Shown in pieces: positions 52,512 to 61,064 of a stretch of DNA of 64,000 nt. The stretch spans positions 1-64,000 of the forward strand of contig CAIJIT010000337.1 in NCBI GenBank assembly GCA_903820745.1, in the 5' to 3' direction. Positions within the stretch are counted from its first letter, which is position 1, and every line of letters starts with the position of its first letter. A model generated the notes under the pieces. The model ran no database searches. It worked only from the letters and a program-made list of their open reading frames with translations, and was not told the origin of the DNA. The DNA comes from an uncultured Burkholderiales bacterium (GTDB lineage: Bacteria; Pseudomonadota; Gammaproteobacteria; Burkholderiales; Burkholderiaceae_C). The translations under genes were made by a program, and so were the position numbers.

Positions 52512-53237
52512 TCAGGTGATCAGGTCCATCTCGAAGTGGATGTAGTCGCCGCGATAGGTCACTTCGCCGAGATAGGTCAAGGTGCCGTCAGCAGAATGGC
52601 AGAGTCGACGCACCTCGGCGACCGGGGCATTGACAGCAATACCCAACTGCCGCGCCACCTCGACATCGGCGCTGGCGATGCGCAGCGTCTGACGCGCCTT
52701 GGCGATTTTCACGCTGGGCAGATCGAGCATCACCGGCACCACCGTTTCAGTCCTGAAGCGCCGCGGCGCCAGACGAAAAACCCGCTGATCAAGATAGATC
52801 GAAATCACGCAATAGGGTTGGCCGTCGCGCGCATGCACACGCCGCATGAAATGGTATTTCGGTGCCGCCTGGCCGTCGCCCGGTTGCAGCGCCGGCATGG
52901 CACCGGTCTCTTCCAGGATCGTCAGCTGCGGACTGTCATTGCGGTAGGCATCGGCCAAGCCGCGCAGCGAGGTCTCGAGCCGCAAGGACCGGTCATGCTC
53001 GGGCTTTGCAGTGACAAAAGTGCCGCGTCCCTGCTGCGGCAAGAGCAGGCCTTCGCGCGCCAGAATGGCCACCGCCTGACGCACGGTGACCCGCGCCACA
53101 TTGAACTCGCCGACGAGTTCCTCCAAAGACGGCATCTTCTGGCCGACCGCCCAGACGCCACGCGTGATGCGTTGGCGCAACAGATCAGCCAACTGCGCGT
53201 AACGCGGCAAGGGACTGTTCTCAAAAACGGAGTTCAT
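52512..53237 (-). CDS. GntR-family regulator with UTRA domain (HutC subfamily)
   Basis: A 241-residue GntR regulator. The winged helix is ADLLRQRITRGVWAVGQKMPSLEEL with recognition segment VARVTVRQAVAILAREGLL. The UTRA effector domain (about 95-240) contains PYCVISIYLDQRVF and EVRRLCHSADGTLTYLGEV. It is first in the regulator-TctC-sulfatase operon and diverges from the hydroxylase-type gene; an inverted repeat lies between. Confidence 0.92.
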   Translation of the reverse strand: MNSVFENSPLPRYAQLADLLRQRITRGVWAVGQKMPSLEELVGEFNVARVTVRQAVAILAREGLLLPQQGRGTFVTAKPEHDRSLRLETSLRGLADAYRNDSPQLTILEETGAMPALQPGDGQAAPKYHFMRRVHARDGQPYCVISIYLDQRVFRLAPRRFRTETVVPVMLDLPSVKIAKARQTLRIASADVEVARQLGIAVNAPVAEVRRLCHSADGTLTYLGEVTYRGDYIHFEMDLIT

Positions 53238-53277
53238 CGGTGGGGAACAGGCAAAATTGATCGGGGCAGGTCGACTG

Positions 53278-53311
53278 TGCTAAAGGTTCTATCTATAGTA
53301 TCATTTTAGCA
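53278..53311. promoter_or_regulatory. Operator-like inverted repeat upstream of the GntR gene
   Basis: Perfect arms TGCTAAA and TTTAGCA are 20 nt apart and enclose the AT-rich core CTATAG. The site is 41 bp before the GntR start and 49 bp before the divergent gene, fitting a shared HutC-type operator. Confidence 0.5.
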
Positions 53312-53359
53312 TCTACCCATGCATTCGATGCGATTTGCACCACGCCAGGAGCCTTCTCT

Positions 53360-54604
53360 ATGCCGCCTATTTTCTATGCCGTACCGGTCTTCATGGCCTT
53401 CCTGTTGCTCGAATTGCTGGCCTCGCGCTGGATGGGCAGGCCGGTCTACCGTCTGCATGATGCTGTCACCAGCCTGAATATCGGCTTCATCAGCGAGGCG
53501 GTGCGCTCGCTGGTCAAGATGGTGACAGTAATCTTCTACGCGCTGTTTGTGGAACGCGTCGGCACCTTCCAGTTCGACATGAGCCAGCCCTGGGTCTGGG
53601 TGCTGGCCTTTTTCATGTATGACTTCCTCTATTACTGGGCGCACCGCGCCGGGCATGAAGTCAGGCTGCTCTGGGCAGCCCACGTGGTGCACCATTCGAG
53701 CGAAGATTTCAATCTGTCGACCGCGCTGCGCCAGTCTTCGACGAACCAGCTTTTTTACTGGATCTTCTATGTACCGATGGCCGTCGTCGGCATCCCGGTG
53801 CAGGTCTTCGTCACCGTCGCCTTGCTCAGCGCGATTTACCAGTTCTTTGTCCATACCCAGTTGGTGCCCAAGCTGGGCTGGGTCGACCGCATCTTCGTCA
53901 CCCCCTCGAACCACCGTTGCCACCATGGCCGCAACGATTACTGCATCGACGTCAATTACGGCTTCACCCTGATCATCTGGGACCGCATGTTCGGCACCTA
54001 TGCCGAAGAGCGCGATGACGAACCCGTCGTCTACGGCTTGCAGACGCCGCTGCGCAGTTGGAACCCGGTCTGGGCCAACCTGAAAAACTATGCCCAGATC
54101 TGGCATGGCGTGTGCAACACGCCGGGCTGGAAGAACAAGCTGATGGAAGTCTTTGCCACCCCGGCCTGGACGCCCGATGGCGTGCCAAAAACCGTGTTGC
54201 CCGAGAGCAGCCGGACCGAACGCTTCGAGACCCCGGCGCCGAAGTGGCAGAAGCTCTACGCCTTGATGGCCTACCTGGTTGGCTTTGTGCTGTTCATGCA
54301 TTGGCTCAGCGTCACAAATGGCCTGACGGTTCCGATGCGCGCCAGCTACGGCCTGCTGTTGGCCATCAATGCCTTCAGCTTGAGCCGCATGTTTGCCGGC
54401 CGACGCTGGAGCGTCGAGATCGAGGCCTTGCGCGCGCTGCTGATGTTCGGCGCCTTGGCCAGCGGGCAATGGTTCTCACCAGTCTCCAGCCAGGCACAGA
54501 TCGTGGCCGTCGTCGCGGGCCTGATCAGTCTGGCCTTGCTGGCCAAGACAGCGGGCGAACAAAGGCCTGCTGTCGCCAAGTTCCAATCGTTGGAGGGGGC
54601 ATGA
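53360..54604 (+). CDS. Fatty-acid hydroxylase / sterol-desaturase superfamily membrane enzyme
   Basis: A 414-residue membrane protein with the histidine clusters of the di-iron hydroxylase superfamily: H95 and H99 (HRAGH), H108 with H111-H112 (HVVHH), and H185 with H188-H189 (HRCHH). Flanking helices are at about 3-20 and 45-65, with several in the C-terminal third, which extends beyond the usual 280-residue core. Such enzymes hydroxylate or desaturate lipids, sterols, carotenoids or ether lipids. The substrate is unknown; an alkylglycerol-monooxygenase-like activity is possible. It is coupled to the next gene by a four-base overlap. Confidence 0.88.
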   Translation: MPPIFYAVPVFMAFLLLELLASRWMGRPVYRLHDAVTSLNIGFISEAVRSLVKMVTVIFYALFVERVGTFQFDMSQPWVWVLAFFMYDFLYYWAHRAGHEVRLLWAAHVVHHSSEDFNLSTALRQSSTNQLFYWIFYVPMAVVGIPVQVFVTVALLSAIYQFFVHTQLVPKLGWVDRIFVTPSNHRCHHGRNDYCIDVNYGFTLIIWDRMFGTYAEERDDEPVVYGLQTPLRSWNPVWANLKNYAQIWHGVCNTPGWKNKLMEVFATPAWTPDGVPKTVLPESSRTERFETPAPKWQKLYALMAYLVGFVLFMHWLSVTNGLTVPMRASYGLLLAINAFSLSRMFAGRRWSVEIEALRALLMFGALASGQWFSPVSSQAQIVAVVAGLISLALLAKTAGEQRPAVAKFQSLEGA

Positions 54605-55185
54605 ACTCGCAGGCGCTGTTTGACGGGATCTTGGCCCTGGTGGCCTTCTCGGTGGCCTGGCAATCGGCAAAGGCCCCGGCATTGCGCCTGGCTTGCGCCA
54701 TGCTTGGCGCGGCCGCGTTGCTCGGCACACTGCGTTTTTCAGGCCTGCTACCCCTGCCCTCGCTGCACCAGTTGATCTCGATGCTCGGCGCTGCTGCGGC
54801 CTTGCCGCTGCTGGCGGTTTCGGTGATCTGGCCCGAGAATGCGGTTGCCACTCAACGGCGCTCAGCCTGGATTTTCGCGGTGGTCGCAGCGACGCTGGGC
54901 ATGATGATCGTCGTCCAGCTCGGCTTCAAGCTCTGGGCGCCAGCCTGCACCTTGTTGGCCGTCGTCAGCCTGCTGCTGGTGTCGCTGAAAAGGCAAGACT
55001 GGCTGGCGGCAGCCGGCGGTGCCTGCCTGCTGGCGGCCTCGCTGGCCTTTGTGGCAAAGCTGCAGCTCGTCGGCCTTCAAGGCGGTGACTTGCTGCATAT
55101 CGGCATGGCAGCAGGTCTGTGGCTCTTCGGCCGGCGGGCGCAGCAGGCCACAGCCACAGCCGCGCGGCTTTCAGTCAGTGTTTGA
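54601..55185 (+). CDS. Multi-pass membrane protein partner of the hydroxylase, unknown
   Basis: A 194-residue protein with about six hydrophobic segments and almost no polar loops, ending in a short basic tail. I do not recognise a domain. Its ATG overlaps the hydroxylase stop (ATGA), so it is co-expressed and may be a membrane partner or chaperone of that enzyme. It is convergent with the deaminase gene, 2 bp away. Confidence 0.7.
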   Translation: MNSQALFDGILALVAFSVAWQSAKAPALRLACAMLGAAALLGTLRFSGLLPLPSLHQLISMLGAAAALPLLAVSVIWPENAVATQRRSAWIFAVVAATLGMMIVVQLGFKLWAPACTLLAVVSLLLVSLKRQDWLAAAGGACLLAASLAFVAKLQLVGLQGGDLLHIGMAAGLWLFGRRAQQATATAARLSVSV

Positions 55186-55187
55186 GC

Positions 55188-56240
55188 TCAGGCCGCAGCG
55201 GCGATAAACAGCGCATCGAGCTCGGCATAGCAGCGCTCGCGCCGCGCCGCGTCGATGAAGCTGGCCTCAAAGCTGTTGCGCAATAGCTGCCAGGCATGTC
55301 GTGCATTCAGTGCCTCGTTGGCAGCAAAGGTCTGAACCAGATTGGCGTTCAGATAGCCGCCGAAATAGGCCGGATCGTCGGAATTGACCATCGCGCACAG
55401 GCCCGCATCAAGCATCGCGGCGAGCGGATGTGCCGCCAGTGAGTCGACCACGCAGAGCTTCAGATTCGACAAGGGGCAGACCGTCAGCGGCATCCGCGAA
55501 GCCTTCAACCGCTGCACCAACGCAGCGTCTTCGAGGCAACGCACGCCATGGTCGATGCGCTCAACCTGCAGAATGTCAAGCGCGCTGCTGATGTAAGCGG
55601 GCGGCCCTTCCTCGCCCGCGTGCGCGACGACATGCAAGCCCAGCTCCCGGGCCCGCGCATAAACCCTGGCGAACTTCTCGGGCGGATGGCCGCGCTCGCT
55701 GCTGTCGAGACCCACGCCAATGAACTGCTCGCGCCAGGGCAGCGCCTCCTCCAGCGTGGCCAGCGCCTCTTCCTCGCTCAGATGGCGCAGGAAGCAAAGA
55801 ATCAATGCGGCGCTCAGGCCCAGCTCGGTCTGCGCCCGCTGGCAGGCCCGGTGCAGGCCGGCAATCACCGTCTGCATCGCGACACCGCGGCTGGTATGGG
55901 TCTGCGGGTCGAAGAAGATTTCGGTGTGGACGATATGGTCGGCCGCTGCCCGTTCGAAATAAGCCCAGGCCATGTCGAAGAAATCAGCCTCGGTCAGCAG
56001 CACGCTGGCGCCGGCGTAATAAATGTCGAGAAAGCTCTGCAGGTCGCTGAATGCATAAGCCTCGCGCAGCGCCTCGACATCTCCATAGGCCAGCTGCACA
56101 CCATTGCGCTGCGCCAGCTTGAAGATCAGCTCGGGCTCGAGCGAGCCCTCGATATGCATATGCAACTCAGCCTTGGGCGCCCGGCAAAGCAGAGCCGACA
56201 AGGCCGCAGGAGCGATCGCATCGAAGTCGATATTTTTCAT
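55188..56240 (-). CDS. Adenine deaminase-type enzyme of the adenosine deaminase family
   Basis: A 350-residue metal-dependent deaminase. Zinc ligands and catalytic residues are H27 and H29 (ELHMHIEGS), H207 and E210 (HAGEEGPP), H231 (ERIDHGVR) and D288 (NSDDPAYFGG). Blocks such as EIFFDPQTHTSRGV, FLRHLSEEEA and VGLDSSERGHPPEKF match the bacterial adenine-deaminase subtype rather than classical adenosine deaminases. It would turn adenine into hypoxanthine. Start 56240 is used; ATGs at 56249 and 56258 are alternatives. A terminator lies between it and the binding-protein gene, so it may have its own promoter or depend on read-through. Confidence 0.87.
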   Translation of the reverse strand: MKNIDFDAIAPAALSALLCRAPKAELHMHIEGSLEPELIFKLAQRNGVQLAYGDVEALREAYAFSDLQSFLDIYYAGASVLLTEADFFDMAWAYFERAAADHIVHTEIFFDPQTHTSRGVAMQTVIAGLHRACQRAQTELGLSAALILCFLRHLSEEEALATLEEALPWREQFIGVGLDSSERGHPPEKFARVYARARELGLHVVAHAGEEGPPAYISSALDILQVERIDHGVRCLEDAALVQRLKASRMPLTVCPLSNLKLCVVDSLAAHPLAAMLDAGLCAMVNSDDPAYFGGYLNANLVQTFAANEALNARHAWQLLRNSFEASFIDAARRERCYAELDALFIAAAA

Positions 56241-56255
56241 GTTGTCCATAAATTG

Positions 56256-56289
56256 CAAAAAACCCGCCTGACGGTCGCCGGGCGGGTTT
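56256..56289 (-). terminator. Rho-independent terminator after the BMP gene
   Basis: On the minus strand AACCCGCC-loop-GGCGGGTT is followed by TTTTT, 20 bp beyond the binding-protein stop. It could attenuate transcription into the deaminase gene. Confidence 0.8.
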
Positions 56290-56308
56290 CGGTCCAGCTC
56301 AAGCCGGA

Positions 56309-57457
56309 TTACTTACCGCTCGGCACCTTGCCTTCAACGCCCTTGACGTAGAACATCACGCCGGAGAGGAACTTGTCGTCGGCCACTTCATCCTTCTTGA
56401 GGATCAGCTTGCTGTCCTGGCCGGTCAGCGGACCCTTCCAGATCGCGAAACTGCCATCCTTCAGACCGGCCTTGACGGTAGCGAGCTGAGCCTTGACTTC
56501 GGCCGGCACCACATCGGCCACCGACACCATGTCGATCGCACCTTCCTTGACACCCCACCAGGCATGCTTGCCAGCGCCGGCTACCCATTTGCCGTCGAGT
56601 GCTTCACGCACTGAAGACAGATAGTAGGGCGTCCAATTGATCACGGCCGAACCCAGATGGGCTTTGGGGCCGTAAGCGGTCATGTCGGAATCCCAGCCGA
56701 AAGCGTATTTGCCATTCTTCTCGGCAGTCTGCAGCACGGCCGAGCTGTCGGTGTTCTGCATCAGCACATCGGCGCCGCCGTTGATCAAGGACTGCGCTGC
56801 CTCGGTTTCCTTGGGCGGATTGAACCAGTCGTTGACCCACACGACCTTGACCTTGACCTTCGGATTGCCGCTCTGCGCACCCAGCGTGAAGCTGTTGATA
56901 TTGCGGATCACCTCGGGAATCGGCATCGAGCCGACAAAGCCCAGCGTGTTGGTCTTGGTCATCTTGCCGGCGATCACGCCAGCCATGTAAGCGCCTTCAT
57001 AGGTGCGCGAGTCATAAGTGCGCATATTGTCGGTTTGCTTGTAGCCGGTGGCATGCTCGAACTTGACGTCCTTGGCATCGCCGGTGACCTTCAGCATCGG
57101 CTCCATATAGCCAAAGGTGGTACCGAAAATCATCTTGTTGCCCTGCGCGACCAGATCGCGGAAGACGCGTTCCGCATCGGCGCCTTCAGGCACTTTTTCG
57201 ACGAAGCTGGTAGCGACCTTGTCGCCGAATTCTTTTTCAATCGACTTGCGGGCATTGTCATGCGCGAAGGTCCAGCCGCCATCGCCGACCGGGCCGACAT
57301 AGGCAAAAGCGATCTTCAGCGGCTCGGGTTTTGCCGCAGCCGAAGCGGGTGCAGCAGGTGCTGCGGCTTCTTCCTTCTTGCCGCATCCGACCAGCGCTGC
57401 CGCAGCAGCGAGGGCGGTCAAGCCGGCAAACTTCATCAAGTGGCGTTTACTGTTCAA
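56309..57457 (-). CDS. BMP-family nucleoside/purine-binding lipoprotein
   Basis: A 382-residue basic-membrane-protein (PnrA/YufN-like) binding lipoprotein. The lipobox is ALVGC with C25. The fold begins KIAFAYVGPVGDGGWTFAHD, followed by MIFGTTFGYMEP, GVIAGKMTKTNTLGFVG and GADVLMQNTDSSAV. I chose the TTG at 57457 because GGAGA lies 5 nt before it; ATG 57436 would shorten the signal. It delivers purines or nucleosides to the two permeases encoded just upstream. Confidence 0.92.
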   Translation of the reverse strand: MNSKRHLMKFAGLTALAAAAALVGCGKKEEAAAPAAPASAAAKPEPLKIAFAYVGPVGDGGWTFAHDNARKSIEKEFGDKVATSFVEKVPEGADAERVFRDLVAQGNKMIFGTTFGYMEPMLKVTGDAKDVKFEHATGYKQTDNMRTYDSRTYEGAYMAGVIAGKMTKTNTLGFVGSMPIPEVIRNINSFTLGAQSGNPKVKVKVVWVNDWFNPPKETEAAQSLINGGADVLMQNTDSSAVLQTAEKNGKYAFGWDSDMTAYGPKAHLGSAVINWTPYYLSSVREALDGKWVAGAGKHAWWGVKEGAIDMVSVADVVPAEVKAQLATVKAGLKDGSFAIWKGPLTGQDSKLILKKDEVADDKFLSGVMFYVKGVEGKVPSGK

Positions 57458-57491
57458 TGCAATCTCCTTCGGTTGGCGAAAAATGAGCCCG

Positions 57492-58412
57492 TCAAGAGCC
57501 CGGGAAAAACGGTTTACCCAGCGATGCCGGCATATTGGCACGAATAAAGCCGGCATTGCTCGAAATCAGCACCAGCACCAGGATGGTAGCCAGATAAGGC
57601 AGCATACTGAGGAACTGGCTTGCCACCTCGACCCCCTGGCCCTGCAGATGGAACTGCAGCATGGTGACAAAGCCGAATAGATAAGCACCGAGCAAGACTC
57701 GTGCCGGCCGCCAGGTGGCAAACGTGGTCAAGGCAAGGGCGATCCAACCCTTGCCGGCGATCATGCCTTCGACCCACAGCGGCGTATAGACCACCGACAC
57801 ATAGGCCCCGGCCAGCCCGCAGAGCGCCCCGCCGGCCATCACAGCAGCCAGCCGGATGCGGCGTACCGGATAACCCAGCGCATGGGCCGATTCGGGCGAC
57901 TCGCCGACCGCCCGCAGCACCAGACCGGGGCGCGAGCGATAGAGAAACCAGCTCAATCCCGCCGCCAGCAGGATCGCCCCATAGACCAGCGGATGCTGCT
58001 TGAAAAACGCCGGGCCGATGAACGGGATGTCGGCCAGCCAGGGGATTTCATAGCTGGGCCTGGCGGTGAGTTTTTCCTGCGTGTAGCGGATGCCGACGAA
58101 AGCCGAGAAGCCAGCGCCGAACAGACTCAGGGCCAGGCCGGCCGCATATTGGTTGGTATTGAGCCAGATCACCAGCAGGCCGAACAAGCCGGCCAGCAAG
58201 GCACCGGCAGCCATGCCGGCGGCAAAAGCCAGCCAGTCGCTGCCGGTATGCACCGCGGTGGCAAAGCCGGCCACCGCAGCGACCAACATCAGCCCTTCGG
58301 CACCCAGGTTGACGATGCCCGCTCGCTCGTTGATCAACAGGCCCAAAGCAGCCAGCGCCAGCAAGGTGCCGGCATTCATCGAGGCAGCGATCAGCAACGC
58401 AACAGAATCCAT
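57492..58412 (-). CDS. Nucleoside/purine ABC transporter permease 2 (YufQ-like)
   Basis: A 306-residue permease of the branched-chain/ribose BPD_transp_2 type with eight to ten hydrophobic segments. INERAGIVNLGAEGLMLVAAVAGF near the start and YPVRRIRLAAVMAGGALCGLAGAY are the family hallmarks. It lies 6 bp after the first permease and 34 bp before the binding-protein gene. Confidence 0.93.
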   Translation of the reverse strand: MDSVALLIAASMNAGTLLALAALGLLINERAGIVNLGAEGLMLVAAVAGFATAVHTGSDWLAFAAGMAAGALLAGLFGLLVIWLNTNQYAAGLALSLFGAGFSAFVGIRYTQEKLTARPSYEIPWLADIPFIGPAFFKQHPLVYGAILLAAGLSWFLYRSRPGLVLRAVGESPESAHALGYPVRRIRLAAVMAGGALCGLAGAYVSVVYTPLWVEGMIAGKGWIALALTTFATWRPARVLLGAYLFGFVTMLQFHLQGQGVEVASQFLSMLPYLATILVLVLISSNAGFIRANMPASLGKPFFPGS

Positions 58413-58418
58413 GGGGGA

Positions 58419-59501
58419 TCAGGCCTTCACGTTCGGGGCGACGCGGGAATACACCCAGCGCAGACGGTAATGGATCAAGGTATCGCAGGCCAGCAGCGTG
58501 AACAGCAGCAGGCCCTGGAACACGCCGGTGATTGCCTTGGGCAGACCGAGGCGCGATTGCGCCAGTTCGCCGCCGATATAGAACATGCTCATCAGGATGC
58601 TCGAAAACAGGATGCCGACCGGATGCAAGCGCCCGACAAAGGCAACGATGATCGCGGCAAAGCCATAGCCCGCCGGCACATAGGGCGTCAATTGTCCCAG
58701 CGGCCCGGCGACTTCAAGTGCTCCGGCCATCCCGGCCATGCCGCCCGACAGCAGCAAGGCGGTCCAGAGCGCGCGCCGCGACGAGAACCCGGCATAGCGC
58801 GCCGCCGCCGGGGCCAGGCCACCGACCTGCAAGGCGAAACCGGCATAGGTGCGGAACATCAGCAGCCAGCCAGCGGCGATCGAAGCCAGCGCGATCAGCA
58901 CACCGATATTGGCACGCCAGCCGTCGATCAGCCGCGGTATCTTGGTCATGGCCAGAAAGGTGATCGACTGCGGAAAGTTGTAGCCATTCGGGTCCTTCAA
59001 GGGCCCGTAAACCATATAGCCGAGCAGCAGGTCGGCGACATAGACCAGCATCAGGCTGACCAGAATTTCATTGGCGTTGAAGCGGTCGCGCAGCAATGCG
59101 GTAATACCGGCCCAGGCCATGCCGCCGAGCACGCCAGCAGACAGGATCGCTGCGACGATCCAGCGGCTGCTGTTCGCATCGGCCTGCATCGCGACCCAGC
59201 CAGCGGCCAGCGCGCCGATGACGAACTGCCCTTCCGCGCCGATGTTCCAGACATTTGAACGGAAACAAACCGCCAAGCCGAGCGCGATCAAGAGCAACGG
59301 CGTGGCTTTCAAGGACAGCTCGCTCCAGGCATTGACCGAGCGGATCGGTTCCCAGAAAAACATCTGCAGCCCGCGCAAGGGGTCGCGCCCGAGCAGCATG
59401 AACAACCCGACGCCGATCAGCACCGTGATCAGCAAAGCCAGCAGCGGCGACGCCAGCGACATCAGCTTCGAGGGTTGCGGCCTGGTTTCAAGCTTCAGCA
59501 T
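58419..59501 (-). CDS. Nucleoside/purine ABC transporter permease 1 (YufP-like)
   Basis: A 360-residue BPD_transp_2-type permease. CFRSNVWNIGAEGQFVIGALAAGWVA, LRDRFNANEILVSLMLVYVA and AARYAGFSSRRALWTALLLSGGMAGMAGA are characteristic of the PnrD/YufP group. It overlaps the ATPase stop by 14 bases, so expression is coupled. Confidence 0.94.
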   Translation of the reverse strand: MLKLETRPQPSKLMSLASPLLALLITVLIGVGLFMLLGRDPLRGLQMFFWEPIRSVNAWSELSLKATPLLLIALGLAVCFRSNVWNIGAEGQFVIGALAAGWVAMQADANSSRWIVAAILSAGVLGGMAWAGITALLRDRFNANEILVSLMLVYVADLLLGYMVYGPLKDPNGYNFPQSITFLAMTKIPRLIDGWRANIGVLIALASIAAGWLLMFRTYAGFALQVGGLAPAAARYAGFSSRRALWTALLLSGGMAGMAGALEVAGPLGQLTPYVPAGYGFAAIIVAFVGRLHPVGILFSSILMSMFYIGGELAQSRLGLPKAITGVFQGLLLFTLLACDTLIHYRLRWVYSRVAPNVKA

Positions 59502-61050
59502 GTTGACTGACCTCCTGCGGCCAGAGCCCGCTCATCCATTCGCCGATCAAGGCGCGGCTGGCGTCAGCGACCGCCAGCGCCGGCGAAAGCCGCCCTTGCG
59601 CCATCACCACCAACCGGTCGCTGATCTCGAACAATTCGTCGAGTTCCTCGCTGACCACCAGCACCGCGCAGCCGCCGTCGCGCAGCTTCAGCAACTCGGC
59701 GCGGATCTGGGCTGCGGCGCCGACATCGACGCCCCAGGTCGGCTGGCAGATGATCAGCACCTTCGGGTTGGCGTCGATTTCGCGGCCGACGATGAATTTC
59801 TGCAGATTACCGCCCGACAGGCTGCGTGCCACCGCGCCCGCGCCGCCGGCCCGCACTTGAAAGCGCGCGATCAGGTCTTGCGCCAGCTGCTGCACCTTTT
59901 GAGTGCGTATCCAGCCCATGGAGGTGACGTTTTCGGTGCGCGTCAGCAAGGTGTTCTGCGCCAGCGACAAGGTCGGCACAGCGCCGCGTCCGAGCCGCTC
60001 TTCAGGCACGAAATGCACACCCAGGCGCCTCCGCTTGCTGGCACTGGCGCCAGCGATGTCGGCCCCGAACACATGCAACTGGCCTGGCGCAAGCCGCGGG
60101 TCTTCGCCCGACAAGGCGGCCATCAGCTCCTGCTGGCCATTGCCCGAAACACCGGCGATACCAAGAATTTCGCCACGCCGCAATTGCAGACTGAGGTCGA
60201 CCAGGGCGGTGCCGAATGGCGATTCCTTGGCCAGACTCAGTTTGCGCAACTCAAGCACCGTGGTTCCAACCGTCGACTGCGCCAGCGGGTCGAGCTGGCG
60301 CAAACGCGGCGGCTCGGCGCCGATCATCAAGCGCGACAACTCGGCATTGCTCTGCGTGCGCGGATCGACTTCGCCGGTGACACGGCCGCCGCGCAGCACC
60401 GTGCATTGCGAACACAGCGCTCTGATTTCATCGAGCTTGTGGCTTATATAGAGAATCGAGCAACCCTGCGCGGCCAGCTGGCGCAGGGTGATGAAGAGCT
60501 TGTCGACCGCCTGCGGCGTCAGCACCGAAGTCGGCTCGTCGAGGATCAGCAGTTCCGGCTTGCCCATCAAGGCGCGGATGATTTCGACCCGCTGGCGTTC
60601 GCCGACCGACAGGCTATGCACCGGGCGCAGCGGGTCGATGTCGAGACCGTAGCTTTCGGCCAACACGCGGATGCGCGCCGTGACCTCGGACAGGCTCAAA
60701 CCCTTGTCGAGGCCAAGCCAGACGTTCTCGGCGGCAGTCAAGGTATCGAAGAGCGAGAAATGCTGGTAGACCATGCTGATGCCCAACTGCCTGGCCTGCG
60801 CCGGACTCTTGATCTGCACCGGCCGGCCGTTCCAGACCATCTGGCCTGCGTCGGGCTGCACCGCACCGTAGATGATCTTCATCAGCGTCGATTTGCCGGC
60901 CCCGTTCTCGCCCAACACCGCATGGATCCGGCCCGCCTCGACTTTCAGGCTGACCTGGTCGTTGGCCTTGACTGCCGGGTATTGTTTGCTGATGCCGCTG
61001 AGCGCAAGGCGCAACGGCAAGTACGGCATCTGACTCGGTGGCTGGCTCAT
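59488..61050 (-). CDS. Nucleoside/purine ABC transporter ATPase with two nucleotide-binding domains (YufO-like)
   Basis: A 520-residue tandem ATPase. Domain 1 has Walker A GENGAGKST, signature LSVGERQRVEI and Walker B LLILDEPTSVLTPQ. Domain 2 has the degenerate Walker A GVSGNGQQE, signature LSGGNLQKF and a Walker B altered to LIICQPTWGVDVGA. This asymmetry is normal for the RbsA/YufO type. ATG 61050 is chosen; an upstream frame to 61125 has no support. It starts 14 bp after guaD. Confidence 0.95.
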   Translation of the reverse strand: MSQPPSQMPYLPLRLALSGISKQYPAVKANDQVSLKVEAGRIHAVLGENGAGKSTLMKIIYGAVQPDAGQMVWNGRPVQIKSPAQARQLGISMVYQHFSLFDTLTAAENVWLGLDKGLSLSEVTARIRVLAESYGLDIDPLRPVHSLSVGERQRVEIIRALMGKPELLILDEPTSVLTPQAVDKLFITLRQLAAQGCSILYISHKLDEIRALCSQCTVLRGGRVTGEVDPRTQSNAELSRLMIGAEPPRLRQLDPLAQSTVGTTVLELRKLSLAKESPFGTALVDLSLQLRRGEILGIAGVSGNGQQELMAALSGEDPRLAPGQLHVFGADIAGASASKRRRLGVHFVPEERLGRGAVPTLSLAQNTLLTRTENVTSMGWIRTQKVQQLAQDLIARFQVRAGGAGAVARSLSGGNLQKFIVGREIDANPKVLIICQPTWGVDVGAAAQIRAELLKLRDGGCAVLVVSEELDELFEISDRLVVMAQGRLSPALAVADASRALIGEWMSGLWPQEVSQHAEA

Positions 61051-61064
61051 CGGGGGGATTATCG

